NCBI GenBank assembly: GCA_000469685.2
Contig: LS997562.1
Coordinates: 62,001-126,000, forward strand
Source of the DNA: Haemonchus contortus
Taxonomy: Eukaryota > Nematoda > Chromadorea > Rhabditida > Trichostrongylidae
Reading direction: 5' to 3'
DNA length: 64,000 bases
This document shows positions 10,201 to 22,900 of the stretch, piece after piece (position 1 is the stretch's first letter; every line of letters starts with the position of its first letter). The notes beneath the pieces are model-generated. The model was not told the origin of the DNA. It saw only the letters and a list, made by a program, of their open reading frames with translations, and made no database searches. The position numbers and the translations under genes were made by a program.

Positions 10201-13200
10201 TTCATTCGTTCCAACGATCGGTTGTAATGCGCGTCGTGTTCTTTTTGATGAGGAGTACGGGTGAAGCGACAATAAATTGTTCCCGAACTCAAACGTATCA
10301 GGTCAGTTTAGTAGCAAAACACTCATCACTATCGACCGGAATATCTCAATCAATGACGGGCGTTACTGTCAAGAACAACCCTAGAAAAAGAGTGCGGTAT
10401 CCGATGCACCTTCCCACATTTTTTTGCTCCATTGTGCCACTATATCAAATTACAATCCTAACCGTAATTATGAAAGTTGGCAAAGAAGTTCCTGCATAGC
10501 CGCGCCTACGAACAATGTTTCTGAAAGACTTACATTCTCTTTCGTGTCAAACTGTACAGATAAAGTTTTCGGATTTGCAACCGGCCATTGTGTGTTGTGC
10601 ATAGCAAGCCGAACGTTTCGAGCTTCATCAACTGATTGCATCTAAAATCGGAGTAAAAACGATTTCTTAGGGGGATCCTAACGCATTTCAGTGAAAGCTT
10701 CATTCTGTCAGTTGGCTTTGAATATTATGTGACCTCTAACATGTGAATTCTTCTAAAGAACCTCTACACAAATTGATCTCATGGCACACGACGCCACAAA
10801 GGATGTGGTAAGGACAATAACTTTCAAAAACAAGGTGGGAATGCGGTAGTTAGGAATGAAGTTGTTATTAATTATAGAAAAAATTAAGCGGTAATTCACA
10901 ATGTAATTGCAGAGTTTATAATTTGCCTGAATACAAGTGATAAATTCATCTGGCACTTGTCACATGTCGTATCGTTGATCACCGGCTTCCCCGAGCAGAC
11001 ACAGCGACGTCTCAATCCGTCATGTCGCGAGACAAATTTGTCCAGCGGATCGTACTCGCTCGAGAACTCGAGGAGTAACATTCCTTCCATTAAGTAGTTC
11101 GACCGTCGCACTGGCCGTACTGGTAATCGTTTAACGTTCGAAGGGAACCAGTGGATAACCGTCCCGATTACGCACTATCGCACAGTGTCCAGCATACCTG
11201 ATATTTAAATATCGGCGTAGGAAACGACGTTCCTGATTCTCGCTTCTTGATGGAGCTCGAAAATCCGGCTTCCTCTCCGCACTTGAAGAGAAATCCATAG
11301 CATAGTTTTATCCAAAGTGCGTTCACCGATGCTGATTACATACCGTCGTCGCCCTTTGTCCCGCTTTCGAAGATTCCAAGTATCTGAAGCGAACGTAAAA
11401 GCAGGATGGTCAGCAAATTCAAGGTCATGAAGGCGAGTGTTCCCTGCTTTCTTCACAACTTCTAACATGTCCGCAATCCCAACCCTTGCTGCGATTGTCC
11501 CTATCTTTAGCTGGGAGCCAGTTCACTCATTATGTGCACTTCTCGACCCAAATACTTTTAGTAGAGCATTCAGAAAATTCGTTCCGTTTAATGTAAAGAA
11601 CCATCAGTAACCAATCGTTCCTCATAACCGTCTTCGTCTTGGCCAAGTTCGATAAGCTGATCTTTTCACAGGCACTTTCAAACTCTGTCAGCGTTCATTC
11701 CGCCTCCGCGATGTTCGGTGTTATAAACACCAGTAGGGCGGAGATGATTCAAGTAATGGCCGTCGACCTTCACTCAGCAGTCTTCGTAATCCAGGTGACA
11801 CATGGTGTTCACGAAAGCAGCAACAAAATTGTATACCCTGCCGGACCCCTACCCCACGTTGACAATGAATTACTTGTACAACGGCCACATTCTGGCCGAG
11901 GCGTTGCTATAGAGTTGATGAAGCATCAACGTATACATCCATTCGCTGAATGTGTCTGTCGTTGTCTGTTTGTGTGTGTGTGTGTGTGTGTGGTGTGTGT
12001 GTGACCGCAAATTCATAACTCCGATTCTCGTGGACCTAGAAAGGCCAAATTTGGCAGGAGTGGGGGCAGCATGGCAACACTTATGGCAGGTGGTAGGACC
12101 GGATTCCACTCACAGGGGGCTAGGCGTAATAGAAGTTTCGGGTCGCAAATTCATAACTACTGTTTAAGTGGACCTAAAGCTTTAAAGGCACCGATCACGA
12201 TAAAAAGGTTACTGAGTTCTTCCTTTAGGAATACTCAGCGCCCCCATGGGTGGTGGAAGGGACCCTCTCGCTTCCACAATCTCGGCGCTTAGGGCATAGT
12301 GGAAGCCCCGTTGTTGCCGTAATTCGCGTTCCCGCCTCTCGATCGGTGTCACGTTAGACGAGTGTCGAGACAACACACATTGCTATTATTCGTTCTAAGA
12401 CCCACGCACAATCAGCTAATCGCCGAGTGATGAGGCAATGTTTTTCTCCCATTCTTTTTTCCTCTGTTTTTCTTTTTGCTGGCGCGATCCCTTATTTAAT
12501 TTCCTACTCCTAGAGGTTGAAAGAGGTGAGCTACTTTTGCTGTTACTAGGGTTTTTTGTTTATTTATGCTTATGAGTGAATGAATTTTGGCGAAGCACTG
12601 AAAATTTGTATCAACAGTGGGAACACGGTAGCAAGGGTGATAAACTTGTAGGACATTCCCCGGGCAATCAACATATGAGTAAATAAGGGCACGCGTGTGG
12701 GCTTTTGCAGCATTACGGTCAATGAATGGACAACACCCGATTCGTACCATCACCTTCTACTAACACGCCAAGGGAGAAACGCGAGTGAAGCGGCTCGAAA
12801 TATCAGCAATCTATTCGATGCCAGCTTTGCTCACCGATCGACGGTCAACAATCGGTTGGATCGCTTCACTGCAGGAGATACTAGCCTTCGGAGTAACGCA
12901 AGCATCGTCCCTTAATTTAATGGAGGTTGAAGGAAATCATCCACTATGAGTTGCTAAACGCAGACTAGATGGGCACAGCTATCGCTTGCCCCTATGATCC
13001 CCTTTATTTGGCCAGCGGGGTTAGAGAAGGACGATCATAACCGTAAATCCGGTCCCTACAGAGGGACAACGCACGTCGAAAATTCGCTTTAAACCCACGT
13101 CAAATGTTCAACGATCCCGCTTGGTTCCAGGTCACTCACCAGTCGTACTCCCGGAGTGTTGCCCCTTTCAGCTACCATGTGCTCCGCCTTCTTGGGCATC

Positions 13201-13438
13201 CCGTTGTGGATAAAAAATCGTAACTTAATGTGATCCAAAAACGGCAGTCAATTACTTCTTTGAGTCACAGCTCCCTCACTCTTGAAGAGGTGGCATCAGT
13301 GATTGGCTCAAAGGATGAAAGAAGGTTGTTGACTTCGTCGGTAAAAATTTTTACAAAAATTGATCGATATGAAAAAAAATTTAGAAATGATTTAAAAAAG
13401 GTCTCCATTTTGTCGCAGGACTTATTTGCCAACCTAAT

Positions 13439-13496
<58 letters not shown>

Positions 13497-13950
13497 GTAT
13501 CTATATATACACATATAGGTGAAAATGTAGTTGGGGGTGGGGCCCACCCATTCAAAGGCTAGTATATCAAGAAATGAACCCAATGAAACGTGTTATGCCG
13601 TGTTATATCACGGACATGCCAGTTTTTAAATAAGGGCTTCCGTAGAGAAGGAGTACCGCGGTGGGCAAGTTTTCTTTCTTTTTTTTTCATGAGGTAATCA
13701 TCCCAGCCACCCAGGAGCTCCTACCCTACCTAGGCTTATCTGGGAAACTGAATTCTTTTAGCTGAAACCGCATAAAAGAGCTAAGGTGGTCGGTTTCCAT
13801 CGTCCTCTACGCACCCGATACAGTGTTAATATAACAGAGACTAGCACGTCAGACTGAATTCATTCCTTGATATACTGACCTTAGGATGGGTGTCCCCCCC
13901 CCCCAATTACATTTTCACCACATATATATATACATACATACCAGTTACAG

Positions 13951-13986
<36 letters not shown>

Positions 13987-16900
13987 CATATACAGTAGCG
14001 GTCAAAAGTATTCGCCGAAACGCTTTTTTGTGAATTCCTTTTCCATTGCTTGACGGATTTGCTTCAAATTTGGGTATGTTTTGTCGTTCAATGTTAGGAA
14101 AAAATTGCGCCAAATATAATCCCGCGCACTGCCTAACACGTGATCTCGATCGACATTTTTTGAATTTACTATTTTCCACCCCCGTGCCACTACAGCAGCG
14201 TACGCTCTTTTTGCGATATTCGAACATCTTTCTGACGTAAGCGACTCATCCCAATGGTTAAGAAGGCCAAAACTTCGGAAGTCACCCGTAAAAACTATAG
14301 TGGACATGAGGGAAGCGGGCATGAGAGGTGCAACGATTGCGAGAATTCTGAAAATTCCAGCACGCACCGTGTCATCAATTCTTGCTCGTTTCCGCGAAAG
14401 GAACACGGTGTCTAACGCCCCGAGAACGGGCAGGCCGCGTTCAACATCTGCTCGTCAGGATAAGCGCATCGTTCGACTCTCAAAGGCCGATCACACGCTT
14501 ACCAGCGTCGACATAGCGGCTGAGATCAATGCTAGTGATGGAACAAATATCAGCAGACGGACTGTGGCAAGAAGGCTTAATGCTGCAGGATTGATTGGAA
14601 GGCGCCCAGCTAAGAAACCGCTGATAAGCCCGAAGAATCGAAAGGCAAGAGTAGAGTTCGCCCGTCGCCACCAGCACTGGACATCGAACGAGTGGAGCAA
14701 GGTTCTATTTACCGATGAAAGCAAGTTCAACCTCTTCGGATCTGATGGTATCAAGTATGTGAGACGTCCTAGTGGTGAAAGATACAATCCTAGATACACC
14801 AAACCCACTGTCAAGCATGGTGCAGGATCGGTAATGGTGTATGGCGCGTTCTCTTTCCACGGAATGGGCCCTATTCTAAGAATCGAAGGCACGATGACTG
14901 GCCAAAGCTACGCGAACATGGTCATTGAGAAAATACTTCCATGGGCGGAAGATAACATGCCAGCCGGATGGGTTTTGCAACAAGACAATGACCCGAAACA
15001 CACTTCACGTGCCGCGAAAGACGCCTTCCAGCAGAAAGATGTGAGACTTTTGGACTGGCCAAGCCAATCTCCGGACCTCAATCCGATCGAACACATATGG
15101 GAAGAACTAGAGAGACGGTGTACCAAGCAGCGATGCAGCAACAAAGACCAGAAGTTCGCTTTACTTGCGAAGGAATGGAGCGCCATGCCAACGACAGTTT
15201 TCCAGAGGCTCATCGGATCAATGCCAGCTCGCTGCGCGGCAGTGATCAAGAGTCGTGGCTTTCCGACAAAATATTAATTGTTTACGTAGCTTTTGGTTTT
15301 AATTTTGACGAATTATCACAATTTTGTTAATGAAATATCTCGTTACTTAGACCTGGATTTTGCAAGCTGTTTTGAAAGTTTGTGCATCTGGCCTCCTTAA
15401 CTAGCAATAATTCGATGGAATGAAATGCCGGTAATGTATTTTGTTCGTAACAATGCCACACATGACATATAAAATTTTCAAGCAATTCGGTCGAACAGGA
15501 AAAGAAATATTCACAAAAAACCGTTTCGGCGAATACTTTTGACCGCTACTGTATATACATACATACCAGTCGGACCGCCCGGCTAACGCCGGGCTTCCCT
15601 CCTTCCATCAGTATTAGCTCTAAATTGGGAGCGATTTTCTATATTATAATTAATTATGTACTAATTAGAAGTCTCAATTCATTGCTCTTCATCTCGAAAA
15701 TGTGTCACATTGGTGGCTTAACTGATTGACAACCATTGTCTTGAATGGTACTCAGGAATGGAAATAACGCCTATCACAGATGTATCAATGGAATATTTTG
15801 CCCACGGATTTTTCATTAATTGGGAATCTCAAATCACTAGCGGTCAGATGAGTTTAGTCGCAGATGATATGTCACGAAACAAAAAAGAATCGTGGTACTT
15901 CATCGTGTCACAAAGCTTAATGCGTAACGGTCGTAGTTTAATAGCAAGAAATGAACAATATTCTCATTTCGTTATGGAGAAACTTACCCGTCTTATTGAA
16001 TGAAACATTTTAAAGAGTCAGTGTTAGATCATGGCTACCTTTTTGCTCTCTAAGGTCCCTTATCAGTTCTAATCAGATGTTATCAGTTCCTGTCACAAAG
16101 TACCAACGACAACGTCACATCCTACATTGCTGTCTTTGAAAAGGTTCCACTGTTGACATGAAGGGGATTGCAACGCTTGCTCGCTTGTTATTATCTGTCC
16201 TTATCACTAATTAACTTCGGTCCCTTCACATCCTGCACTATCTACTGGAATATTCAGTTGTTAATATGAAAGACGTTGTAGACTTATTGGATTCCGCCTC
16301 CTATCAGTTTCTATCAGCCTCTAACAATTTTCCGAAGTGCCAAAGCTCTACCGAAAACAGGAAGTATGTAACGGTTCCTGCGGCTCTCGCGTTTCAAAGC
16401 CCTTTGTCAACTCCTTTTGATCATTAACACCGCTTATCACCTATCGTCAGTGCTCCTATCCTGCTCCTTGCACTCCTACCGAATTTCAACGCAATAGGAC
16501 CACGGAAACTGGAGCTATGAATTTGCAACCTGAAGTTTCTATCGCGCACACCCCTTCCCCTGTGGGCGGAGTTCGATCTTGCTACCTTCCATGTTTCCAT
16601 GCCGCCCCCTGCACTCCTACCAATTTTGAACGCTTCGGGTCCATTGGAAAACGAGTTATGAATTTGCGACCTAAAATTTCCATCGCGCACGTCCCGCCCC
16701 CTGTGGGCGGAATCTGCCATAAGTGTTCTCATGCTGCGCCCTGTACTCCTGCCAAACTTGGCCTTTCTAGGTTCATGGGAACTGGAGTTATGAATTTCCG
16801 GTCACACACACACACACACACTTAGCGAACCATATAAAGTAGGATATCATACCAAATAGGAAGCATTTACTCCTATACAATCATCGCAAAAATTGTAAAT

Positions 16901-19900
16901 AACATATCACATCTCGCATCTAGCATGACCACTTTTCGCCTTAATGCAAAGTAAGTATCCAACCTCTTTCGGGAGTTTTCATGAAGGCGCGCTATCACTT
17001 CCGGCGAAATTTCACCCTAAGCTTGTACACGATTTTTTTTCAGAGTCCAGGGACCCGTATACGAAAGCGCAAGCTTTTCACTCCAGAATGAACCATACAG
17101 CAAAATCCAAAGGCTTGAGGAGTTTGAAGGCCAAACCACCTTCGTTCAAAAACCCGGAAGCCGGTCCCACATCATTACGGTGCCTTCTTTGCGCTGGTGG
17201 CTGGTGCCCATCCTGCTGAAAGCTTCAGCCAACGTTCTTCGCGTTCTTTTCGGCCCAATGGATCACCCCATCCTCCAACCCAGAAGCCCATAAATCGATT
17301 TTTCATTGCACGTCACACATCATATTGCACTGTCACTGAAGGATCCCAGCCGGTCAGCGACCAGGCTACGTAGAGCCTCCCCAGGTGGCGGATAGCAGAA
17401 TTAATCGCCGACCAAAAGCAAGCTACACGTTTGGTATTCACTTGTTAAAAACAATAATAGAAATGGGCCTTATTTTCTGAACATGAGGTAGCCCCCAATA
17501 CGGCAGCGTTGGGTAGGACCGCTCGGTAGAGTCTCTAAAATCTCGGTGTCAAAACAGGCTGCTGAAAAGGAGGACTAAGATGGCGATCTGCACTTTCAAC
17601 GCGCGAAGCGTGCATCGAAGACCCCGCTTTGCAAACCACATCGCACATGTAACACCGGACATCAAGCAGGCGGAACGAATGCTGTGAGTTTGATAGTGCT
17701 TGGGGAAAGATCGACTTGAGACTGAACGAAGACGATGAAAAACGAATTGGTACCTGATGCTCCCTTCAGGCTAAACGGAACGAATATCTCTAAATGCTCT
17801 AGCTATGTGTATCTAGGTCAGGAAGTCAACATGATGAACGATCTAGCTCCGAAGATGTGCAGTAGGAAACGCGTCGCGTGGGAAGCATTCGTGAATGTTG
17901 AGGGAGTAGTGAAGAAGAAGAACATCCGGCTCCGCGCTCACCTTTTGGACGCTGCTGTCCTTCCTGCTTTGACGTAACACTTGGACTCTACGGAAGCAGG
18001 ATGGGCATGCTGTCAGAGTTACTCAACGCGCTTTGGAAAAGATGATGCTTGGAATTTCCCTACACACGCCCGAGCTCCGTCATCGAACGAAGATCAGGGA
18101 TGCCGTTGTTTGAGAAATCGAAGGTCAGATGGGCCGGACACGTTATGCGATATGTGTAGGTCGGCCATTGGACCAGGGGGTTACTGACTGGATCCCTTGG
18201 AACGTTAAGCGAACACCTGGACGGCCGCCAACGAGATGGTCGGAGTTCTTCATGGAAGCTCTGAGCGAAAGTAATGTTGAGCCTCACAGATAAAATCTAT
18301 ATTGCTAGATTTGGGCTAAACTTTTCTATTGACAAGTGGCGCACTATCACACTCACATGGTCAATCCCGAATTGATATCCGCCCAGACCAACGGGGCCTT
18401 CCATCCCTTCCGGGCCTGTTAGTTGGTGCCAAGCCTGTCTGAGAAGATAAAAGCCTATCCAACGTCCTATCCAACGCTGTCGTATTGGATGCTCCCTCAA
18501 GTTTGGGGAAATTACGTAACTAGCCAGCCAATCCCGAAGTGGACAAAGGGCTAACTATTGGTCACTTGAATGCAAGCTTCTAGCTGCGCCGATATGCATG
18601 AAACCAACGACGTTCACAGATCCTAAATATATTTACGCAGAAGACGGATGCTACAAATTGACCTAACAAAGTAGAAACAGGGAGTCCTTCCCTGAGTTCA
18701 CCTGCGTCCTGAACATGTATCATTGACTTTGGTCAGCAGATTTCCGCCTCCCCTATCTGGCCCTGGCGTCATGCCACATAGGCTCGTTACCAAGCGGCTA
18801 CAGATCCTTCCGTGAGAGAGAACCCTCAGCGAAGGCAATCCGTGAAAGCGATTCATTATTCGAAAAAAATACCTGAACAATGCAATGACTTTTGACGCTG
18901 TCAATCCAAAAGTCAACTATCTGACCACCGCTCTTCGTGATTTCCGCTTTCAACGCTCGATCGGTAAAGGGCCTTGTAAGGCCTCGAATGTGAACGATGT
19001 CAGATTCCGGATGCCTGAAGTTATCAATCAAGATTCTGAACAGGCGAGAAACGCAATCAAAACCTTCAATCGGAATTTTCTGAGTACCTTGACGGCGATA
19101 CTTTCCTTTTCTTATCGCCTCCTTCGTGTTCATGTGGTGTCTTCTTTTCAGCGATAAGACGCCGCTTTAATTTACGAATTTCACGCTCCTCTGCTTCATC
19201 CAATTCCAAGACCTGAAGAAACTCAGCTGCAGGATCGCTGCAGAGGAGTGCTGCACATTTCGAAAGAGCCTCAACTTGAAAGTTTTTAGGCCTATGCTCT
19301 GACTTTAATTGTCGAACGACAAATCACTACGATGATTAATTTGAGCTGCTCAAGGCAGAAATAATTGAGAGTGGGAGCATCAACGATTAATTCAGAACAT
19401 CACTACGATTTGATTATATAAAGTTTCGCCAGAAAATAAAGAGTTATTACATGAGATTGATTGTGCGACATCTGAGCTTAGACTGAACCCCTATTTCCGA
19501 TTTGCGATAGAGTCTGAATCAAAAGGTCGAGAAACATATGAAACGACCAACATGGGAACTATGCACTTTCCTGCAAGCATTTTTTTGTTGGGTAGGTGCA
19601 TGTGGTGGGTGATACACTCAAAACTTGTAGGGAAAATCGGAATATGTGAAACGATTCTGGGTTTCTTCTCATCTACGCAATTGAGTTGCCTCGGCTTTCA
19701 AAACTTTGTAATGACGATCATGCGCTAATACATGCTGATGATATCGAAGTACAAATCGTTTAAGATTACACGAGTAGTGGATCAGCGCAGCTAGGGCTTA
19801 GATTGGATGAAATAATGGGCTTCGTTATGGGATATTCCCTTTAGCCTCAGCAAATGTTTAGTGATGCATTTCGAAAAACATATTGCAAATGATTACATAG

Positions 19901-22900
19901 TGAATGGTACATCTTTTCCAGATACTGAGTCGACTAAAGATTTTTGAGTTGATATTGATATTAGCTTGATTCATATTAGCCGACACAGGAGAAATGGATA
20001 TAAAAGTTGGTTATACACACACACACTTTGTGAGCGCCTCGTCCGTCATGAGTGGAATCGAGCTCAATTCATGTGTTCGAGTTACTCGGTTCATTCCCTT
20101 ACTCCTCTTACGACTTCAGACGCCTGTACTCCTGCCAAATTTCTAACGCTCTAGAAGAAGGAGAACAGGAGCTATGAATGCCCTGTCAAACACACACCGA
20201 CTACACACTCACCAACACCCACCTCCACGCATTCACAGGCCTACCATTATTGCTTTTAGTATTTTCTTCTCTGAAAAAATGAGTAGTGAGTAGCAGACCT
20301 ATACCGAATAGTACAAATCGAAACTGGTAGGAATCGGTAGCCATTATGGATGGCTGCATTTACAGCTACACTCCCGAAACACCTCTTCAAGTTTGCTATG
20401 AATAAAAAACAGTAAGAACAAAGGGGCCAAATTGACTAAAGTCGGTCAATCACACAACCGATAGAAACAGCAAACCGGTATATCAGCCAATATGCCCGCA
20501 GCGGAAATATAACCATACAAGAACCCCCGATGTCTGGCGAGATCCAAGTTGTGAATTGACGGCACATGACCTGGAAAGCTTTTGGACAGGATTGTCAGTT
20601 TCCGGTTTCACGCTTTCGTCATAGGCCAGTCCTGCCGCCTATATCCGTTTTTAATTTGAACGATCAAGCTTTAGAAAGCAATTTTTGCACGACCCACCGC
20701 CAGTGAACTGAGTCCAGTCCTGTCAACTACCATCAGTGTTCTCATGCTGCCGCCAGCACCCCTTCCGAATTTTATCTCTTACTTCAATGAACTAATTTTC
20801 GCGCATGCCCCACCCTGAGAAGCTCGACCTGCCGTGAGTGTTCCCGTCCTGCCAACTGCACCCCTTAAGAGTGAACTAGATCTGGGGCTAAATTGTAAGG
20901 AGCGATTTTCAGCTACGCTGCCACTACTTGGATTGTTTCCGGTCATGTTTCTCTTCGTATCCCATCCGAGGCCAGAATTTTGACCATAACTCGACACTCT
21001 TGAGAGACTTTCGCATCGCGTACTGAGGCAAAATAACAACAATTGGCAAAACAAGGAAATACATGTTTCACTTCATTATTCAACTACCACTTTACTGTTG
21101 CTCTACAATCCCTTCGAAGCAAAAACTCGGCTGAGTGGTGCAGGTTCTTAATGCTATGGTCTTGATTTATGTTTTCCAGCTGTTTGAGAAATCTTTAAGA
21201 CCAAAAAAACCTATCCGCCCAAGGATGAATCTCTTCGTTTCGGATTAAGTTGTCAGCAAGCCCGAGTACTGTTGCCTCTCCACCTGTTTTGGACAAATGA
21301 CCAGGATTTTGAAGAAGCCTTTCCAGGAGATGAAACTTTCTTCTTGTACACACAAGAAAAGTCACGATACTCCTTTATGCGACCTTCTTGCTTCATTTCC
21401 TCCCTTTCTCTCTGTGTGTTACCCCCTTCCTTATGACGAAGCCTGTTTTCCCTTTAAGTTTTGGACTTCTTTTTCAGGCTTCCTCCAACACCTCCCTTGA
21501 TCTTTTCCGCTTTTTTTTTAGTTGCTAACTAAGGATCATCGCTAAATAAAGAAATTCAGCAAGGAAAAGCTCACCGAATGGGCTTGTATTGATTGATGCA
21601 GGAAAATGATTAGATTTTATTTCATAAATGGATGCAAGCTTTCCCTAGGTATAGAGATGTCGCGCAGAGATGCTGTATTTGTAAAAGATCCGCTGGTATG
21701 GCTGAAAGCACAGAGTAATCATAACTAAAGAACACTAACCTCATCCTTCGTTTCCTTATCCTCAGCTTCAGCATCACCTTCAACTTCAGCTTCTCCGTAG
21801 TCTAGTTCTTCTAAATGTTCTCCACTGCATTCGTCATCTCTGTCTCCATTCTCCTCCACCGGTTTTGCCGGAGCTCCTAAATGATTGCTTTCAGTCATAC
21901 AACTAATCAATTCACACTTAATTTTAAAGGCACAATTAACGATAAAAGTGGTTTCTGTGTCCTCCCTCTAGGAATACCGACTGGACCTCAAGGGTAACAA
22001 GAAGAACGTTGTTAATCCAAAGACTCAACAGCTAGGGCATAGTGGGAACCCCGTTACCGGATGGCCCGGATGCCCACCCTCTCGACCGACATCACTTCAT
22101 ACGAGTGTCGAGGCGATACCTGTATCACCTGTATCACCTGTCGTCCCGTTGATCGTCGATTTCCTCGAGCGGGCGCCAGTAACGTCTCCATTCGTCCCTG
22201 TTACGAGCCAGAGTGGTCCAATGAATCGCTCCAGGGACACGAGGATCAACATTCCTTTCGTTCAGAGCATTCATGAAGAAGTCTGACCATCTCGTTGGTG
22301 GCCTTCCTGGAGTTCGTTTGATGTCCCGAGGGATCCAGTCAGTAACCGCCCTGGTCCAACGGTCATCACTATATCGCATAACGTGTCCGGCCCACCTGAT
22401 CTTCGATTTCTTGGCGTGGTCAACGGCATCCCTGATCTTCGTTCGTTGACGGAGCTCGGAACTCCGAATTCCCTTCTGCACTTGCGTGTACAGGGAAATT
22501 CCTAGCATCGTCCTTTCCAAAGCGCGTTGAGCAACGCTGACAGCATGCTCATCCTGCTTTCGTAGAGTCCAAGTCTCTGAGGCGTACGTCAGAGCAGGAA
22601 GAACAGCAGTATCGAAAAGGTGAGCGCGGAGCCGGATGTTCTTTGTCTTCTTCACTACTCCCTCGATATTCTTAAATGCTCCCCACGCAGCGCGTTTCCT
22701 TCTGCACAGCTCCGGAGCTAGGTCGTTCATCATGTTGACTTCCCGACCTAGATACACATAGCTAGAGCATTCGGAGATATTCTTTCCGTTTAGCGTGAAG
22801 GGAGCATCAGGTACCAAACCGTTTTTCATGAACATCGTCTTCGTTAAGTTCAGTCTCAATCCGATCTTTCCACAAGCATTGTCAAACCCGGCCAGCATTC

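Noticed and set aside
11639..12004. 121-codon plus frame
   Set aside because: It is antisense to the RTE fragment and ends in translated GT microsatellite.
16944..17219. 91-codon plus frame as a gene
   Set aside because: No domain, no splice context, and it lies in an intron just before an RTE copy. It may be element-derived, but I cannot support a call.
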